Source of the DNA: Tengunoibacter tsumagoiensis
Lineage (GTDB): Bacteria > Chloroflexota > Ktedonobacteria > Ktedonobacterales > Ktedonobacteraceae
Assembly (NCBI RefSeq): GCF_003967535.1
Contig: NZ_BIFR01000002.1
Span: 558,001 to 622,000, forward strand
Direction: 5' to 3'
DNA: 64,000 nucleotides
Shown: piece after piece, positions 8,934-18,283 of the stretch
Numbering within the stretch: the stretch's first letter is position 1
How the letters are laid out: every line of letters begins with the position of its first letter
Notes under the pieces: generated by a model
Database searches by the model: none
What the model was told of the DNA's origin: nothing
Seen by the model: the letters and a program-made list of their open reading frames with translations, nothing else
Program-made: the position numbers and the translations under genes

Positions 8934-9131
8934 TGTTTTTTTACAGATAATTAGTAGCGACTCAAAGGAGTAAAAAAACCTACAATGCTAATCTTGCTTT
9001 GCTGAGCCTTGCGAGATGCTTCCAGAGGCATCTTCCTTTCAATGCGACTGAGCAGAATATGCCAGGCACAGCGATCATTGGTTGAATGGATGGATTGTAC
9101 AACAATGTAAACCCATCGATAAAAGGGCCTC

Positions 9132-9189
9132 TTGACAACCTTCATTCTCTGATCTAAACTTACATTGTAAGCTTACAGTGTAAGTTTAG
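9132..9189 (+). promoter_or_regulatory. Sigma-70-like promoter overlapped by a 36-bp TetR operator
   Basis: TTGACA (9132-9137), a 17-bp spacer and TAAACT (9155-9160) form a good promoter. The -10 box lies inside an almost perfect 36-bp palindrome at 9154-9189, with half-site CTAAACTTACA and central TGTAAGCTTACA. The palindrome ends 14 bp before the TetR start codon. Binding there would block transcription, so autorepression is the natural reading. Confidence 0.8.
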
Positions 9190-9203
9190 AGAGGATAAGG
9201 ATC

Positions 9204-9839
9204 ATGGCGAAATCTAGTGAGCCGCTCACACGGCAAAGAGTGTTGGAAGCGGCCTTGTTCTTACTTGATCAAGAGGGGCTGGAAGGTTTCAGTATGCGCA
9301 AGCTTGGAGCTTCGCTTGGGGTCGAGGCGATGTCGCTGTACAACCATGTGGAGAGTAAGCAAGCCTTATTTGATGGGGTAATCGAACTGCTCATCATTCA
9401 GGCACCGTTGCCTCTGCACCCCCATGCCACGCCACGCGAGGAATTGTGGGCCATTGCCCATGCCTTTCGGGATGTGCTCCGCGCTCATCCACGAGTGCTT
9501 CCGCTCGTGGCCACCAGTCCGCTGCGCACACCAGCCTCTCTCGTTCTGTTGAATCATCTTCTTGAAACCCTCCATCAGGCACAGATCACTGGCGTCCAAT
9601 CCATCTATGCGCTCCAGTGCCTGGTCGGTTTTATTGTTGGGCATACCCTGCTAGGCACGAGAACGCAAGCCGTCGCGGGCCTGGAGCCAGGGCCGAACGG
9701 CCCAATGGTCTGGCAACAGTTTCCGGCAGACCACTACCCCAGGCTTCACATGCTCTTGCCAGAGCTTGCCCAGTGGAATGCCGACCAGGAGTTTGACTTT
9801 GGATTGCAGGCTCTGTTCCAGGGCTTCTTTGAGCAATAG
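9204..9839 (+). CDS. TetR-family repressor (TetR class C-terminal domain)
   Basis: Regulator of 211 residues. The N-terminal helix-turn-helix spans about residues 8-55, with FSMRKLGASLGVEAMSLYNHVESKQALFD (shown in part) as the recognition region. The remaining ~150 residues match the TetR_C ligand domain of tetracycline-type repressors. It is preceded by its own probable operator and an AGAGAGGATAAGG region. The hydrolase gene follows after 16 bp and is probably in the same operon and under the same control. The inducer is unknown. Confidence 0.9.
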   Translation: MAKSSEPLTRQRVLEAALFLLDQEGLEGFSMRKLGASLGVEAMSLYNHVESKQALFDGVIELLIIQAPLPLHPHATPREELWAIAHAFRDVLRAHPRVLPLVATSPLRTPASLVLLNHLLETLHQAQITGVQSIYALQCLVGFIVGHTLLGTRTQAVAGLEPGPNGPMVWQQFPADHYPRLHMLLPELAQWNADQEFDFGLQALFQGFFEQ

Positions 9840-9855
9840 AAAGAAGAGAGACAGC

Positions 9856-10695
9856 ATGTCGAGAACAAAGGTAAAGCACTACAAGGTCGCCAATGGAGAT
9901 GTGCAACTCGCCGTCAGCGAGACTGGGCAGGGACAGACGCTCCTGTTCTTCAATGGTGGTGGAGCAACACAAGTCTCCTGGAAGCGAATCATTGGCGAAC
10001 TCCAGGGGCACTATCGGCTTGTCACCTTCGATTTTCGCAACCATGGGAAAACCAGCACCTCACACAATACCTCCCTGGAGAGCTTCCTGACGGATGCAGA
10101 GGTCATCATGGACAAGGTTGCTGGTCCTCGGCCTCTTATCATTGGCTGGTCTCTGGGAGCTGACCTGGCCGTCTGGTATACGGCACGCCATCCGGGAAGA
10201 GTGGCAGGGTTGTTTCTTATTGATGGAGCAGTGCCAGTCAACCTGGTGATTGATCCCGAGGACACCAGAAGGCGACTCAACACACCAGCGATGAAATTCG
10301 GACCTTTGCTTTTGTATCTAGTTGGCATGGGCTATCGTCTCACGCCTGACGAGTATGCGGCGCTCACCATCGAGCTCAATAAACGCCGCGAGCAGCTTCT
10401 TTCAGCCTATGAGCAACTGAATTGTCCCGTGGAACTGGTTCTGGCAACGAAAGTTGCCGGGGAAAAGGGGGATCGTGCTGAGCGAAACAATGCTCTGTGG
10501 CGATCTGGAGGAGAACAACTGGGGCTCTTGTATCCTGCATTTTCTATCCAGTGGTTGGACGTCAGCCATCAACTCCCATTTAAAGAGCCACTCAGCCTCG
10601 CGCACTCCCTTGACACGTTTGTCCAACGTATGCAGGGTGGCTCGCCAATCCCAACGGTTCCCGCATTGGAAACATCGCAGATGGAAGGGAAATGA
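9856..10695 (+). CDS. Alpha/beta-hydrolase
   Basis: Alpha/beta-fold hydrolase of 279 residues, cytosolic. The oxyanion-hole region FFNGGGATQ, the DFRNHGKT strand-turn and the nucleophile elbow GWSLGAD (Ser at about residue 100) are all present. The acidic residue probably follows LFLIDGA or lies later in the cap, and the catalytic His is in VSHQLPF near the end. I place the start at 9856, after AAGAAGAGAG and 16 bp past the TetR stop; the in-frame ATG at 9766 lies inside tetR. The pairing suggests a repressor induced by the ester, lactone or antibiotic the enzyme cleaves. The substrate is not readable. Confidence 0.87.
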   Translation: MSRTKVKHYKVANGDVQLAVSETGQGQTLLFFNGGGATQVSWKRIIGELQGHYRLVTFDFRNHGKTSTSHNTSLESFLTDAEVIMDKVAGPRPLIIGWSLGADLAVWYTARHPGRVAGLFLIDGAVPVNLVIDPEDTRRRLNTPAMKFGPLLLYLVGMGYRLTPDEYAALTIELNKRREQLLSAYEQLNCPVELVLATKVAGEKGDRAERNNALWRSGGEQLGLLYPAFSIQWLDVSHQLPFKEPLSLAHSLDTFVQRMQGGSPIPTVPALETSQMEGK

Positions 10696-10755
10696 GCAAG
10701 GCATACAGCTTCCAACACACAGCGGATGCGATAAAATCACCTCAGCAATCTGATA

Positions 10756-10804
10756 GTGGAGCAGGTAATGGATGAAGTGTTTCTCATCTTCTTCCCTGCT
10801 CCAC
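10756..10804. terminator. Inverted repeat between convergent genes
   Basis: GTGGAGCAGG pairs perfectly with CCTGCTCCAC across a 29-base spacer. It lies between the hydrolase (+) and phosphoesterase (-) stops. The long loop makes terminator function uncertain. Confidence 0.4.
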
Positions 10805-10853
10805 TCTACCAGCCGTAGCGTAATTACATCTAGATATACTACTGATTGCCGCT

Positions 10854-12281
10854 TTAGCTTAAGGAAGCATCATCGAATAATGTATAGGTGGGATACGTGG
10901 CGCGATTATTGTCATGGCTGGTCAAGGTCAGTGTATAGGAATGACCTGCCGTCACGCTGGTCGTCACCTGCACCCACGTTGCGTTATTATTACAGGTTTT
11001 TGCCAGAGGAGTTACCGTAGTGCCGCTCGTATTATCTTTCAGCGTAGCCGTTGCCCAGTCATGTCGCAATGTATCTGGACAGTGAACCTGATACCAGAAG
11101 CTCAAAGTGCTGGCACCACTGGGAACGGTGAAGGTCTGACTGATGCTGCTATCACCATTGGTTGGCGAGGTCGATCCTGCCCGTGCTGAGAACGAGCCTG
11201 CATGAGCAGTCGTGCTGATTGAGGTCGTCCCAACTGTCGTCCAGCCAGAAAAGTCGCCTGTCTCAAAACCACCATTCGTAATACCACCAGGAGTAGGCGT
11301 CGGAGTGGGAGTGGGAGTTGAAGTAGGCGTAGGCGTTGAAGTGGGAGTTGATGTAGGGGTACTGGTTGGTGATGGTGTTGGTGTTCCTGTTGACTGCCAG
11401 CAATCTGTAATCGCGGAGACGGTTGAGCTATTGTTGGCAGCTGGAAGTCCATACATATCTTCCATCGTGCGCAAGACATTATAATGATTAATGGTCTCGC
11501 TATACTGCCCCGTTTTGACCATTGGGCCCACAAAGAGCGTTGCAATCTGATTGCTCTGTGAGCTGTCGTCCTCATCCCAGGTGACGATCAGGAGACTATT
11601 GTTGGTCTTTGCCCATTGGACATAGGAATCGAGATTTTGTTTCAGCCAGGTATCACCCTGCTGAATGGTCCCATCATGCATATCATCTTGTAGATTAGGG
11701 ACGACAAAGGAGATAGTTGGCAGGGAACTAAAGTTAGCAGAACTGGGGAAACTGGTAAAGGGCAGATTAGCACTTGTTGGGACATCAGTAAAGTTTACCC
11801 AGGGATTATGTTTGCGTGCATAACTGCCTGAAGTACAGACCGTCGAGCCGATTGAGGGAAGGCCCTCGGAATAGCCACCAAAGGTCAGGCCTGCATTGAT
11901 TAATTCACCACCGAGATCAGGAGCCGAGAAGGTATGTGGGCAAGAGTCGTCGGTAATTCCCTGAGTCGAGCCAGAATAGAAAGCTAAATAATTAGGCTCG
12001 CTGGGATGCGCGACGGCAAAGGATCTGGTGAAGAGAGCTCCACTAGTGGCGAGTGAGTTAATATAGGGAGCACTACTGGAACCAATGATTTCGTTGTACG
12101 AATGATTCTCTTCCATGACAACGACAACATGGTTAGGAGTAGGCAGCGTCGTCTGCGCATAGGTGTGGGAAACATTCAGAAAACTGCTAAGAGCCACTGT
12201 AGCAATCAGCAGAAGTATGCAAACAAATGCGACTATGACGGAAGCAAAGCGTCGCGTAGCTAATTGAAAAACGGTCTTCAT
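10854..12281 (-). CDS. Secreted phosphoesterase (acid phosphatase/phospholipase C family) with C-terminal beta domain
   Basis: Exported protein of 475 residues. The signal peptide covers about residues 1-42 (hydrophobic IVAFVCILLLIATVALSSFL). The catalytic domain, about 45-300, fits the PF04185 phosphoesterase family. It has VVVVMEENHSYNEI (metal-binding Glu-Asn), AHPSEPNYLAFYSG, and WDEDD before the last histidine region. A Pro/Thr/Ser linker follows, then a ~130-residue domain opening NGGFETGDFSGWT that resembles carbohydrate-binding or adhesion beta-sandwiches. I chose the ATG at 12281 because GAGGAG lies 8 bp upstream; the GTG at 12290 is too close to it. It may release phosphate from extracellular organic phosphate and adhere to a polymer. 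Confidence 0.83.
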   Translation of the reverse strand: MKTVFQLATRRFASVIVAFVCILLLIATVALSSFLNVSHTYAQTTLPTPNHVVVVMEENHSYNEIIGSSSAPYINSLATSGALFTRSFAVAHPSEPNYLAFYSGSTQGITDDSCPHTFSAPDLGGELINAGLTFGGYSEGLPSIGSTVCTSGSYARKHNPWVNFTDVPTSANLPFTSFPSSANFSSLPTISFVVPNLQDDMHDGTIQQGDTWLKQNLDSYVQWAKTNNSLLIVTWDEDDSSQSNQIATLFVGPMVKTGQYSETINHYNVLRTMEDMYGLPAANNSSTVSAITDCWQSTGTPTPSPTSTPTSTPTSTPTPTSTPTPTPTPTPGGITNGGFETGDFSGWTTVGTTSISTTAHAGSFSARAGSTSPTNGDSSISQTFTVPSGASTLSFWYQVHCPDTLRHDWATATLKDNTSGTTVTPLAKTCNNNATWVQVTTSVTAGHSYTLTLTSHDNNRATYPTYTLFDDASLS

Positions 12282-12505
12282 GATGTACACTCCTCAGGTC
12301 TTCTAAGGTCAATAAATTTTCCATAGAATGAGTGAAAATGAAAGTAAGATCGGACGGTTCACCAGATAAAGGGTAATATGTTTATATCGCTACTATCATT
12401 AATAATGAGTTAAATTTTGGTAAAAATACTGATGAGAAAGATTAACCCACCACCCAAAAAAGATCACCATGGTCAATTTGACGCTCACGTTTCATTAAAA
12501 AAATG

Positions 12506-12543
12506 GGTCAAGCGATGCCTTCAGTTGAAGACACCGCTTGACC
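12506..12543 (-). terminator. Rho-independent terminator of the GH9 gene
   Basis: GGTCAAGCG pairs with CGCTTGACC, with an inner CTTCA/TTGAAG stem. On the minus strand the hairpin is followed by CATTTTTTTAATG, a proper T tract. It lies 36 bp past the GH9 stop. Confidence 0.85.
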
Positions 12544-12579
12544 TGCTTTAAAATCACCAGGACGGAAGGCTTCCAGCTA

Positions 12580-15009
12580 TCAGGACATACTACAGGTTGT
12601 GCCATTAAGGGTAAACGACGTAGGTGCGGAATTACTCGTGGTCCAGGAGCCATTGAAGCCAGGATTGACCGTTCCTCCAGGAGCAATCACGTTATTATAG
12701 CTGAGATTCTGGATCGCCACCTGACTTCCCTGCTGATTCAATGCACCATTCCAGATCTGAGTGATCTGCTGTCCATTGGGGAACGTAAAGGCCAGCGTCC
12801 AACCATTGATCGTACTTGAGCCTGTATTCGTAATCGTCATATTGGCCGTAAAGCCTCCAGGCCACTGATTTTGGATCACATAGCTAACGCTACAAGCGCT
12901 ACCCGTAATAGGCGTAGGAGTAGGTGTTGGTGTGGCTGTCGGCGTAGGCGTAGGAGTCGTTACAGGAGTGGGAGTAGGAGTCGTCACGGGCGTCGGAGTA
13001 GGCGTCGTTACAGGAGTGGGAGTCGGAGTTGGTAGACCACTTCCATCAGGCAACTGGCCCCACACCTGTGTATTGCCATCAAACACAGGCAGATTGGTCA
13101 CTTTGACAGGATTTGATCCATTGGGCGCAACACCTTGAAACGACCAGTCATTACTGGGGTCCCAGGCTCCCGAGCTCGTAATGCGGAATTGCACTTGCTT
13201 CTGAAATGCGCTCTGTCCACCGGGATAGATAGGCGTTCCAGCACAGCTTGCCGTAACATAATAAATGTTGCCAGCGTACTGTGTTGGACCTGACAGAAAA
13301 TTACTGCCGCATTCTGAATAATTTGTATTCAATGTCAGCATATTGGGTGTCACACCAGCATCCAGAGTGAAGTAATAGCGCAACGACAGATTGCTGGTAA
13401 TGCGTGCGGGCCAGCCAGACTTGTTAATAAACTCAGCCTTGATCTCCGTGAAATTGCTTCCGGATGCATTGATTGCAGCCTCAGAATAGATCTCATCATC
13501 ATCCTTGGCTTTATCGGGCATCGAAGCAACCGGACTACCACCATACTCTTTATAGAGACGAGCCAGGGCACCGGTAAGCGCGGCATTATAATCATCGGCA
13601 GGCTCATTGGTGGCATAATCCTGTCGATTATCAGTAAAGGAATCGTTGGCCGATGAAGGCCCACCCACTAAGGCTCCATACAGAATATGGCGTTGATAGG
13701 TAGGATTGCCGATATTATTTGTCCACGAATCGTGCGATTCTCGATGGTGTGGTGTTTGAGGATAGCACGAGCCGAAGCCTACCATATAGCTACAATTGCG
13801 AGGATTGGCTCCAAGAATGTAGTTGATCTGGCCGACAGCAAAATCGTGGTAGCGAGAATACAGTGCATTACCAGCTCCCAGATAATCAGCATAAATGAGC
13901 GCCACAAAGGCAGTATCTGCGGCATAGCGGAGCGAGCCCCATTGATCAAGGAACGCCTCGCCGCCCGGTGAATATGTAATCTTCTGTCCATTCACCCCAA
14001 CAGTCCAGTAATCGAGCCAGCGCTGTGCATCATCTTTGTATTGCTGCTGCCCTGTAATCTGAGCGAGCAGAACATACGTCCCGTAGGAGACATCATCCCA
14101 ACCAATGGTCCATTTATAGGAATGGGTTGTCGATTGAGGCTCCGTCCCAAGGTTTGCATAGTAGTTTTCAGCCTTGGTCAGATAGGAAGGATCGTTGGTC
14201 GCCTGATAGAGCCAGATTGCACCCCAGACCAGCTCATCATTGTAGCCACTATAAGAGGTATAATAGCCACTGGCAGCCGTAATACAGGAGTCGTATTTTC
14301 CGCGATAGTTATCCGCAAACGAGTAGAGTTGTTTGGCGTGATCCAGCAACGTACTTGCGTATGTTGCGTCCGTCGAACTAAAAACGATAGAGGAGGCAGC
14401 CATCGCAGCAGCCGTCTCACCAGCGAGATCTGATCCAGGACAGCTCGCATCAATTTTATAAGCAGGCCTGTTCATCTGCATCACTTCAGCAGGGCCCCAG
14501 AAGGCATGGTCATCACTTCCATTTCCCACCTGTCCATAGAGGACATTGGGAGCTGGATGGGCCTTAATAAAGTAGTCATTCACAAAATGAAGGTTATTCA
14601 TGATGTTTGTCAACTGACCATCACTGGTATAGGCATCGCGGTTCGCGATCACCCCCCATGCCAGCATGGTAGCGGAATAGGCCATAGGCAAGCCAAACTT
14701 CACATGATCACCCGCATCATACCAGCCGCCAGTAAGATTCAGACCAACGTCAGAGCCATCATTAAGCGCAGAATCGCCAACCCAGGGCACGCGGTTCCAA
14801 TCAGGTTTATGGCCAGACGATTGTTCTTCATAAAAGTAGATAGACTTCTGAAGGGCCTCTCCATAATTGAAGGCTGGAGCAGCCTTGACATGGGTCAGGT
14901 AGGAGGGGGCAAATGAGAAGGCGAGAGCGGAAAGCATCAGGCCCGTCGCCAATAGGCTAGAGAGTACGCGCCTGTGCCACGTTGTGCCAAAAAGAGAGCG
15001 GAGCGACAT
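12580..15009 (-). CDS. Secreted GH9 endoglucanase with CBM3 and CBM2
   Basis: Secreted cellulase of 809 residues. A signal peptide of about 43 residues ends near VKAAP. The GH9 catalytic domain runs about 46-490. The paired aspartates of the catalytic base are in GGWYDAGDHVKF, the conserved His in HHRESHDSW, and the acid Glu in NEPADDYNAAL. A CBM3-type domain (about 505-650) follows, then a linker with repeated PTPTPVTT units and a C-terminal CBM2 opening CSVSYVIQNQWPGGF. The GH9-CBM3 pairing is typical of processive endoglucanases. It lies directly downstream of the GH48 gene on the same strand, the classic synergistic pair for crystalline cellulose. The ATG follows AAAGGATGACTCAGCA. Confidence 0.95.
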   Translation of the reverse strand: MSLRSLFGTTWHRRVLSSLLATGLMLSALAFSFAPSYLTHVKAAPAFNYGEALQKSIYFYEEQSSGHKPDWNRVPWVGDSALNDGSDVGLNLTGGWYDAGDHVKFGLPMAYSATMLAWGVIANRDAYTSDGQLTNIMNNLHFVNDYFIKAHPAPNVLYGQVGNGSDDHAFWGPAEVMQMNRPAYKIDASCPGSDLAGETAAAMAASSIVFSSTDATYASTLLDHAKQLYSFADNYRGKYDSCITAASGYYTSYSGYNDELVWGAIWLYQATNDPSYLTKAENYYANLGTEPQSTTHSYKWTIGWDDVSYGTYVLLAQITGQQQYKDDAQRWLDYWTVGVNGQKITYSPGGEAFLDQWGSLRYAADTAFVALIYADYLGAGNALYSRYHDFAVGQINYILGANPRNCSYMVGFGSCYPQTPHHRESHDSWTNNIGNPTYQRHILYGALVGGPSSANDSFTDNRQDYATNEPADDYNAALTGALARLYKEYGGSPVASMPDKAKDDDEIYSEAAINASGSNFTEIKAEFINKSGWPARITSNLSLRYYFTLDAGVTPNMLTLNTNYSECGSNFLSGPTQYAGNIYYVTASCAGTPIYPGGQSAFQKQVQFRITSSGAWDPSNDWSFQGVAPNGSNPVKVTNLPVFDGNTQVWGQLPDGSGLPTPTPTPVTTPTPTPVTTPTPTPVTTPTPTPTATPTPTPTPITGSACSVSYVIQNQWPGGFTANMTITNTGSSTINGWTLAFTFPNGQQITQIWNGALNQQGSQVAIQNLSYNNVIAPGGTVNPGFNGSWTTSNSAPTSFTLNGTTCSMS
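12906..13036 (-). repeat. Degenerate repeats coding for the Pro-Thr linker
   Basis: Short imperfect repeats of GGCGTAGGAGT-like sequence encode the TPTPTPV linker of the GH9 enzyme. A similar tract at about 11286-11395 encodes the linker of the phosphoesterase. Both are coding repeats, not a CRISPR array. Confidence 0.75.
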
Positions 15010-15031
15010 TGCTGAGTCATCCTTTCTGAGA

Positions 15032-15061
15032 AGAGCCTGTCATAACTCTATGACAGGCTCT
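15032..15061 (-). promoter_or_regulatory. Perfect stem-loop between the GH48 and GH9 genes
   Basis: AGAGCCTGTCATA and TATGACAGGCTCT form a perfect 13-bp stem with a 4-base loop in the 69-bp gap between the two cellulase genes. No T tract follows on the minus strand; the GH9 ribosome-binding site comes instead. A processing site, stability element or partial terminator setting the GH48:GH9 ratio is more likely than full termination. Confidence 0.65.
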
Positions 15062-15078
15062 GACTATAACTGGCCTGA

Positions 15079-17985
15079 CTACGAATTCGGGAAGAGCAAA
15101 CCATAATCAGCATTGGCAAGAGCGATATCCGCCTGTGCCCAGAAGCGGTGATAGGTGAAGGTTGGAGCGGCTCCACCATTCAAGTAGGCATTCACTTTTG
15201 GCCATGCAGGATCGTTGACGTAATTGGGGCGCTCAGTCAGGAAGGTCGTTGACGAATTCAAGGTCGCCCCCTGTCCGTTTTTCCCGGTCCAGCCAGCAGG
15301 AATCGAGACCGAATCATTAAACTGGCTATAGTCGGTACGAACTTCAGGATTGGAGACACCGATACTATCGCGATAATTCGTCCACATTCGATCAAGCAGA
15401 GCCTTTGCAGTCGTTTGCGAGGCAGAATCGCCAGACTTAGCTGCATAGTACATAAAGGTTTTTGCCAGAGCGGCTGTCACGCCAACATCTGTCGTATAGT
15501 CAACCACAGAGACATGTAAACCAGCATTTGCGCCAGGATTGCTGGCATTCCAGGTATCGGGCTGTCCTGTCCAGTTTAACGTTGAGGGGATTGCATAGGT
15601 GCCATCGGAATTGAGCTTTGTATTGGCAAGGGCCCAGGCGATCCATTTATCGAGAATCGTTTTTGCAGAGGCATCGCCCGTCTCGTGATAATACTCAGCA
15701 ACGCGCTCCATTGACCATGCCTGGTAGCCGAACCAGTTATTGCTTGGAGGATCATGGTATTCAGGCTGCCAGTCGTACGAGAGACCATAGAATGTTGGAT
15801 CGCCAGCAGGAGGGATGCCATAGTGCCCTTCCCAGCTATTGGTTGCGCCACCAGCGATACCACCTTCAGAGGATTGCAGCCAGCGATAGAACTCCAACTG
15901 TCGGCTTAAGCTTTTTGACCAATCGCTGGCGGCAGTTGGAGAAAGAGGCTTAAGTGCAGACACTGTACTGAGAGCCCAGGCTGCGAGCGGGTTTTGATAG
16001 CCCTGGTGAGAGGCGCTTGACCCAATGCGCCATGCCCAGGTACCAGATGCAGGTAGCGCCCCACCCCAGGCATAATACCAGGACAGCAGGTAGTTTGAGC
16101 TACTCTTTCCAGTTCCAGCCGGGCAACTTGAGCTCTGACAGCCAGGGTTTTTGAAGTACTTATCAAAGAAGGAGTAGCGCAGGTAATCGCCCATTTTTGC
16201 CGCCTTAGCTACCGTACCAGCGATATCCGCACTCTTTCCCTGGGCAGCAGCCGACATATAGGCCCAGTAAGCAGCCTGGACGACGCGTGCATCGGCATCG
16301 GGCGCATCGGTGTATTTCCACTGCTGAGAGTAAGCACCATTATTGACATTCTTTGTAAAAAGATCCAGGAAACCGTTTGGCCCGCCATATTTGAACGTAT
16401 CACAATCTGGCTGCACAACTGTCTTCCAGACCGATTCGGAGGCTCCGCGCTGATAGGAGTTGATATAAGATGGTTTCGTCGTGCCATCGCCACAGTGTCC
16501 ATTGCCATACCAGTTATCGGTGTCAAGCAGCCAGTGCATCCCATACACATCTGGCGTGCCATAGGCCTGTTGGAGTTCAGCAGCAAGAGGGTCTTGCCCA
16601 ACACTCACGCTGCTATCCAGTTGAGCTGGATAATCTGTAATATTGACGGACTCTGGAGCGTACTGAGCCGGACTATTGGCATTATAGCCTGCATTGGTTG
16701 GCTGATCCGCATGGGAAGGGATCATATAGGTTTCCATGGTGGTCCAGGCATCATTGAATGGTTTCCAACTGCCTGTGATTTCGCCATAAGTGGCTTCCAA
16801 CCAGAGCCAGTAGCTAAACGTTTCAGAGGTTGTTTCATGGCCGTAATCTGGGGCCTCAACGATTAAGGTCTCAACCGAATGATAGGGAATACCTTGTGAA
16901 CTAAAGTAGCCGTTGGCAGGATTCTTGATATCATTGTAGAGATCAAGGAAACGCTGCGTGTACTGACCACCACTACCCCCACCACTTACCACTGTAGCAG
17001 TCACCGTAACATCTGCATATCCGGATGCAGATGCGGTAATGGTTGCCTTACTGCCAATCGTTGAGGTATTATCAGCCCCAATGATCACCGTCTGCTGCGT
17101 GTTCCAGTTGGCAGGAGTAAATGTTAAGCTCGATCCAGCGCTGATTTTGACGCCGGTTGCGCCACTTGCGGCAACTGAGACGACGACATTGCTTGCAGGC
17201 TGTTTGGACAGAGAGATTCCCAGCGAGGCAGTATTTCCCTGTACCACGTTCAAGCTGGCGGTACTGGTTAGAATCTGCGGAGTAACCGGTTGCGTCACCG
17301 TGATAGTAACCGGGGCCGATGTTGCGCTTAAGCCGTCGCTCGAGTAGGCTACGGCAGTCAGAGAATAGCTGCCAGCTGCAACATTATTCCAGGAATAGGT
17401 ATACGGTGAGGACGTGACTGCTCCAAAGAGAGAGCTGCCATTGTAGAACTCAACCCGTGTAATGGTCCCATTGCTATCGCTAGCTGTGGCCTGGAGCGGA
17501 ATATTCGCAGGTGCCTGGAATGAACTTCCCGAGGTTGGGCTCGTAAGGGCGACTGTGGGTGGGATCCCGTTGCAGGCTGCACCATTGATGGTGAAGGCCG
17601 TAGGAGAGGTATTGTCGTTGGTAAAGACACCATTAAAACCAATGGTTGTTGAGCCATTGGGGGCAATCGTGCTGTTCCACGACAGGCTCTGGGCCGTCAC
17701 ATTTTTTCCACTCTGCGACCAGTTTGCGCTCCAGCCCTGGCCAACACTTTGATCGCCTGGAAAGGTAAATCCAAGCGTCCAACCATTGAGTGGAGTGGAG
17801 CTAAGATTGGTAATGGTAAGATTGGCGGTAAAGCCACCAGGCCAGATATTGGGCAGTGAATAGTCTACCTTACAGGTTGCCCCTGCTGCATGGGTTGTGG
17901 CCGGTGATTGGCCAATAAGCAGCCCGCTGACCAGAGCCAGGATTGTCGTGATCATCAGCAATGATCGGACTATCCCTTTACGCAT
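15079..17985 (-). CDS. Secreted GH48 cellobiohydrolase with N-terminal CBM2 and Ig-like domains
   Basis: Exoglucanase of 968 residues, expected to release cellobiose from reducing ends of cellulose. The signal peptide ends near residue 34 (THAAGA). CBM2 follows at about 36-140 (CKVDYSLPNIWPGGF), then an Ig-like module at about 145-235 (PPTVALTSPTSGSSF) and a second beta module to about 330. GH48 fills the remainder. The family hallmark YHSVETLIVEAPDYGHETTSE (given in part) contains the proposed acid Glu. The start at 17985 has a strong AAGGAGGT site; an in-frame ATG 18 bp upstream lies before it. GH48 is usually single-copy and marks true cellulolytic bacteria. It leads a probable GH48-GH9 unit. 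Confidence 0.95.
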   Translation of the reverse strand: MRKGIVRSLLMITTILALVSGLLIGQSPATTHAAGATCKVDYSLPNIWPGGFTANLTITNLSSTPLNGWTLGFTFPGDQSVGQGWSANWSQSGKNVTAQSLSWNSTIAPNGSTTIGFNGVFTNDNTSPTAFTINGAACNGIPPTVALTSPTSGSSFQAPANIPLQATASDSNGTITRVEFYNGSSLFGAVTSSPYTYSWNNVAAGSYSLTAVAYSSDGLSATSAPVTITVTQPVTPQILTSTASLNVVQGNTASLGISLSKQPASNVVVSVAASGATGVKISAGSSLTFTPANWNTQQTVIIGADNTSTIGSKATITASASGYADVTVTATVVSGGGSGGQYTQRFLDLYNDIKNPANGYFSSQGIPYHSVETLIVEAPDYGHETTSETFSYWLWLEATYGEITGSWKPFNDAWTTMETYMIPSHADQPTNAGYNANSPAQYAPESVNITDYPAQLDSSVSVGQDPLAAELQQAYGTPDVYGMHWLLDTDNWYGNGHCGDGTTKPSYINSYQRGASESVWKTVVQPDCDTFKYGGPNGFLDLFTKNVNNGAYSQQWKYTDAPDADARVVQAAYWAYMSAAAQGKSADIAGTVAKAAKMGDYLRYSFFDKYFKNPGCQSSSCPAGTGKSSSNYLLSWYYAWGGALPASGTWAWRIGSSASHQGYQNPLAAWALSTVSALKPLSPTAASDWSKSLSRQLEFYRWLQSSEGGIAGGATNSWEGHYGIPPAGDPTFYGLSYDWQPEYHDPPSNNWFGYQAWSMERVAEYYHETGDASAKTILDKWIAWALANTKLNSDGTYAIPSTLNWTGQPDTWNASNPGANAGLHVSVVDYTTDVGVTAALAKTFMYYAAKSGDSASQTTAKALLDRMWTNYRDSIGVSNPEVRTDYSQFNDSVSIPAGWTGKNGQGATLNSSTTFLTERPNYVNDPAWPKVNAYLNGGAAPTFTYHRFWAQADIALANADYGLLFPNS

Positions 17986-18283
17986 GTTCAACCTCCTTGT
18001 CATAGAGATTCATTAGTGTACTCGGTTGACTACCCGTCCATACGACAGGACGGATGGATGTCACTTTGTCTGAGACAGCTACAATGAACAGCGATCGGAA
18101 TGGATTGGCATGCATTTTGCAGCCAGGCATCACCTCCTTTCTCTGGGCTGGGCGACGAACCCCAGCTGAGAACAGTTCTGTTTCGGGCTGACCCTGAAAA
18201 GAAGACAAAAAGTTCTAGCTGCTCCCCTGAACGTGAAGCATAAGGAAGGGGTCTTTTATTGATCAATTGATAGGTAACGCTAT

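Noticed and set aside
8951..9145. 64-codon minus-strand ORF next to the TetR promoter
   Set aside because: No ribosome-binding site, no recognisable domain, and it overlaps the approach to a strong promoter. Likely chance.
9766..9855. Longer N-terminus for the alpha/beta-hydrolase
   Set aside because: The in-frame ATG at 9766 lies inside the TetR gene and the added residues are not hydrolase-like; the ATG at 9856 has a better site.
12906..13036. Regularly spaced short repeats that could suggest a CRISPR array
   Set aside because: They are in frame with the GH9 gene, encode TPTPTPV linker units and have no unique spacers.
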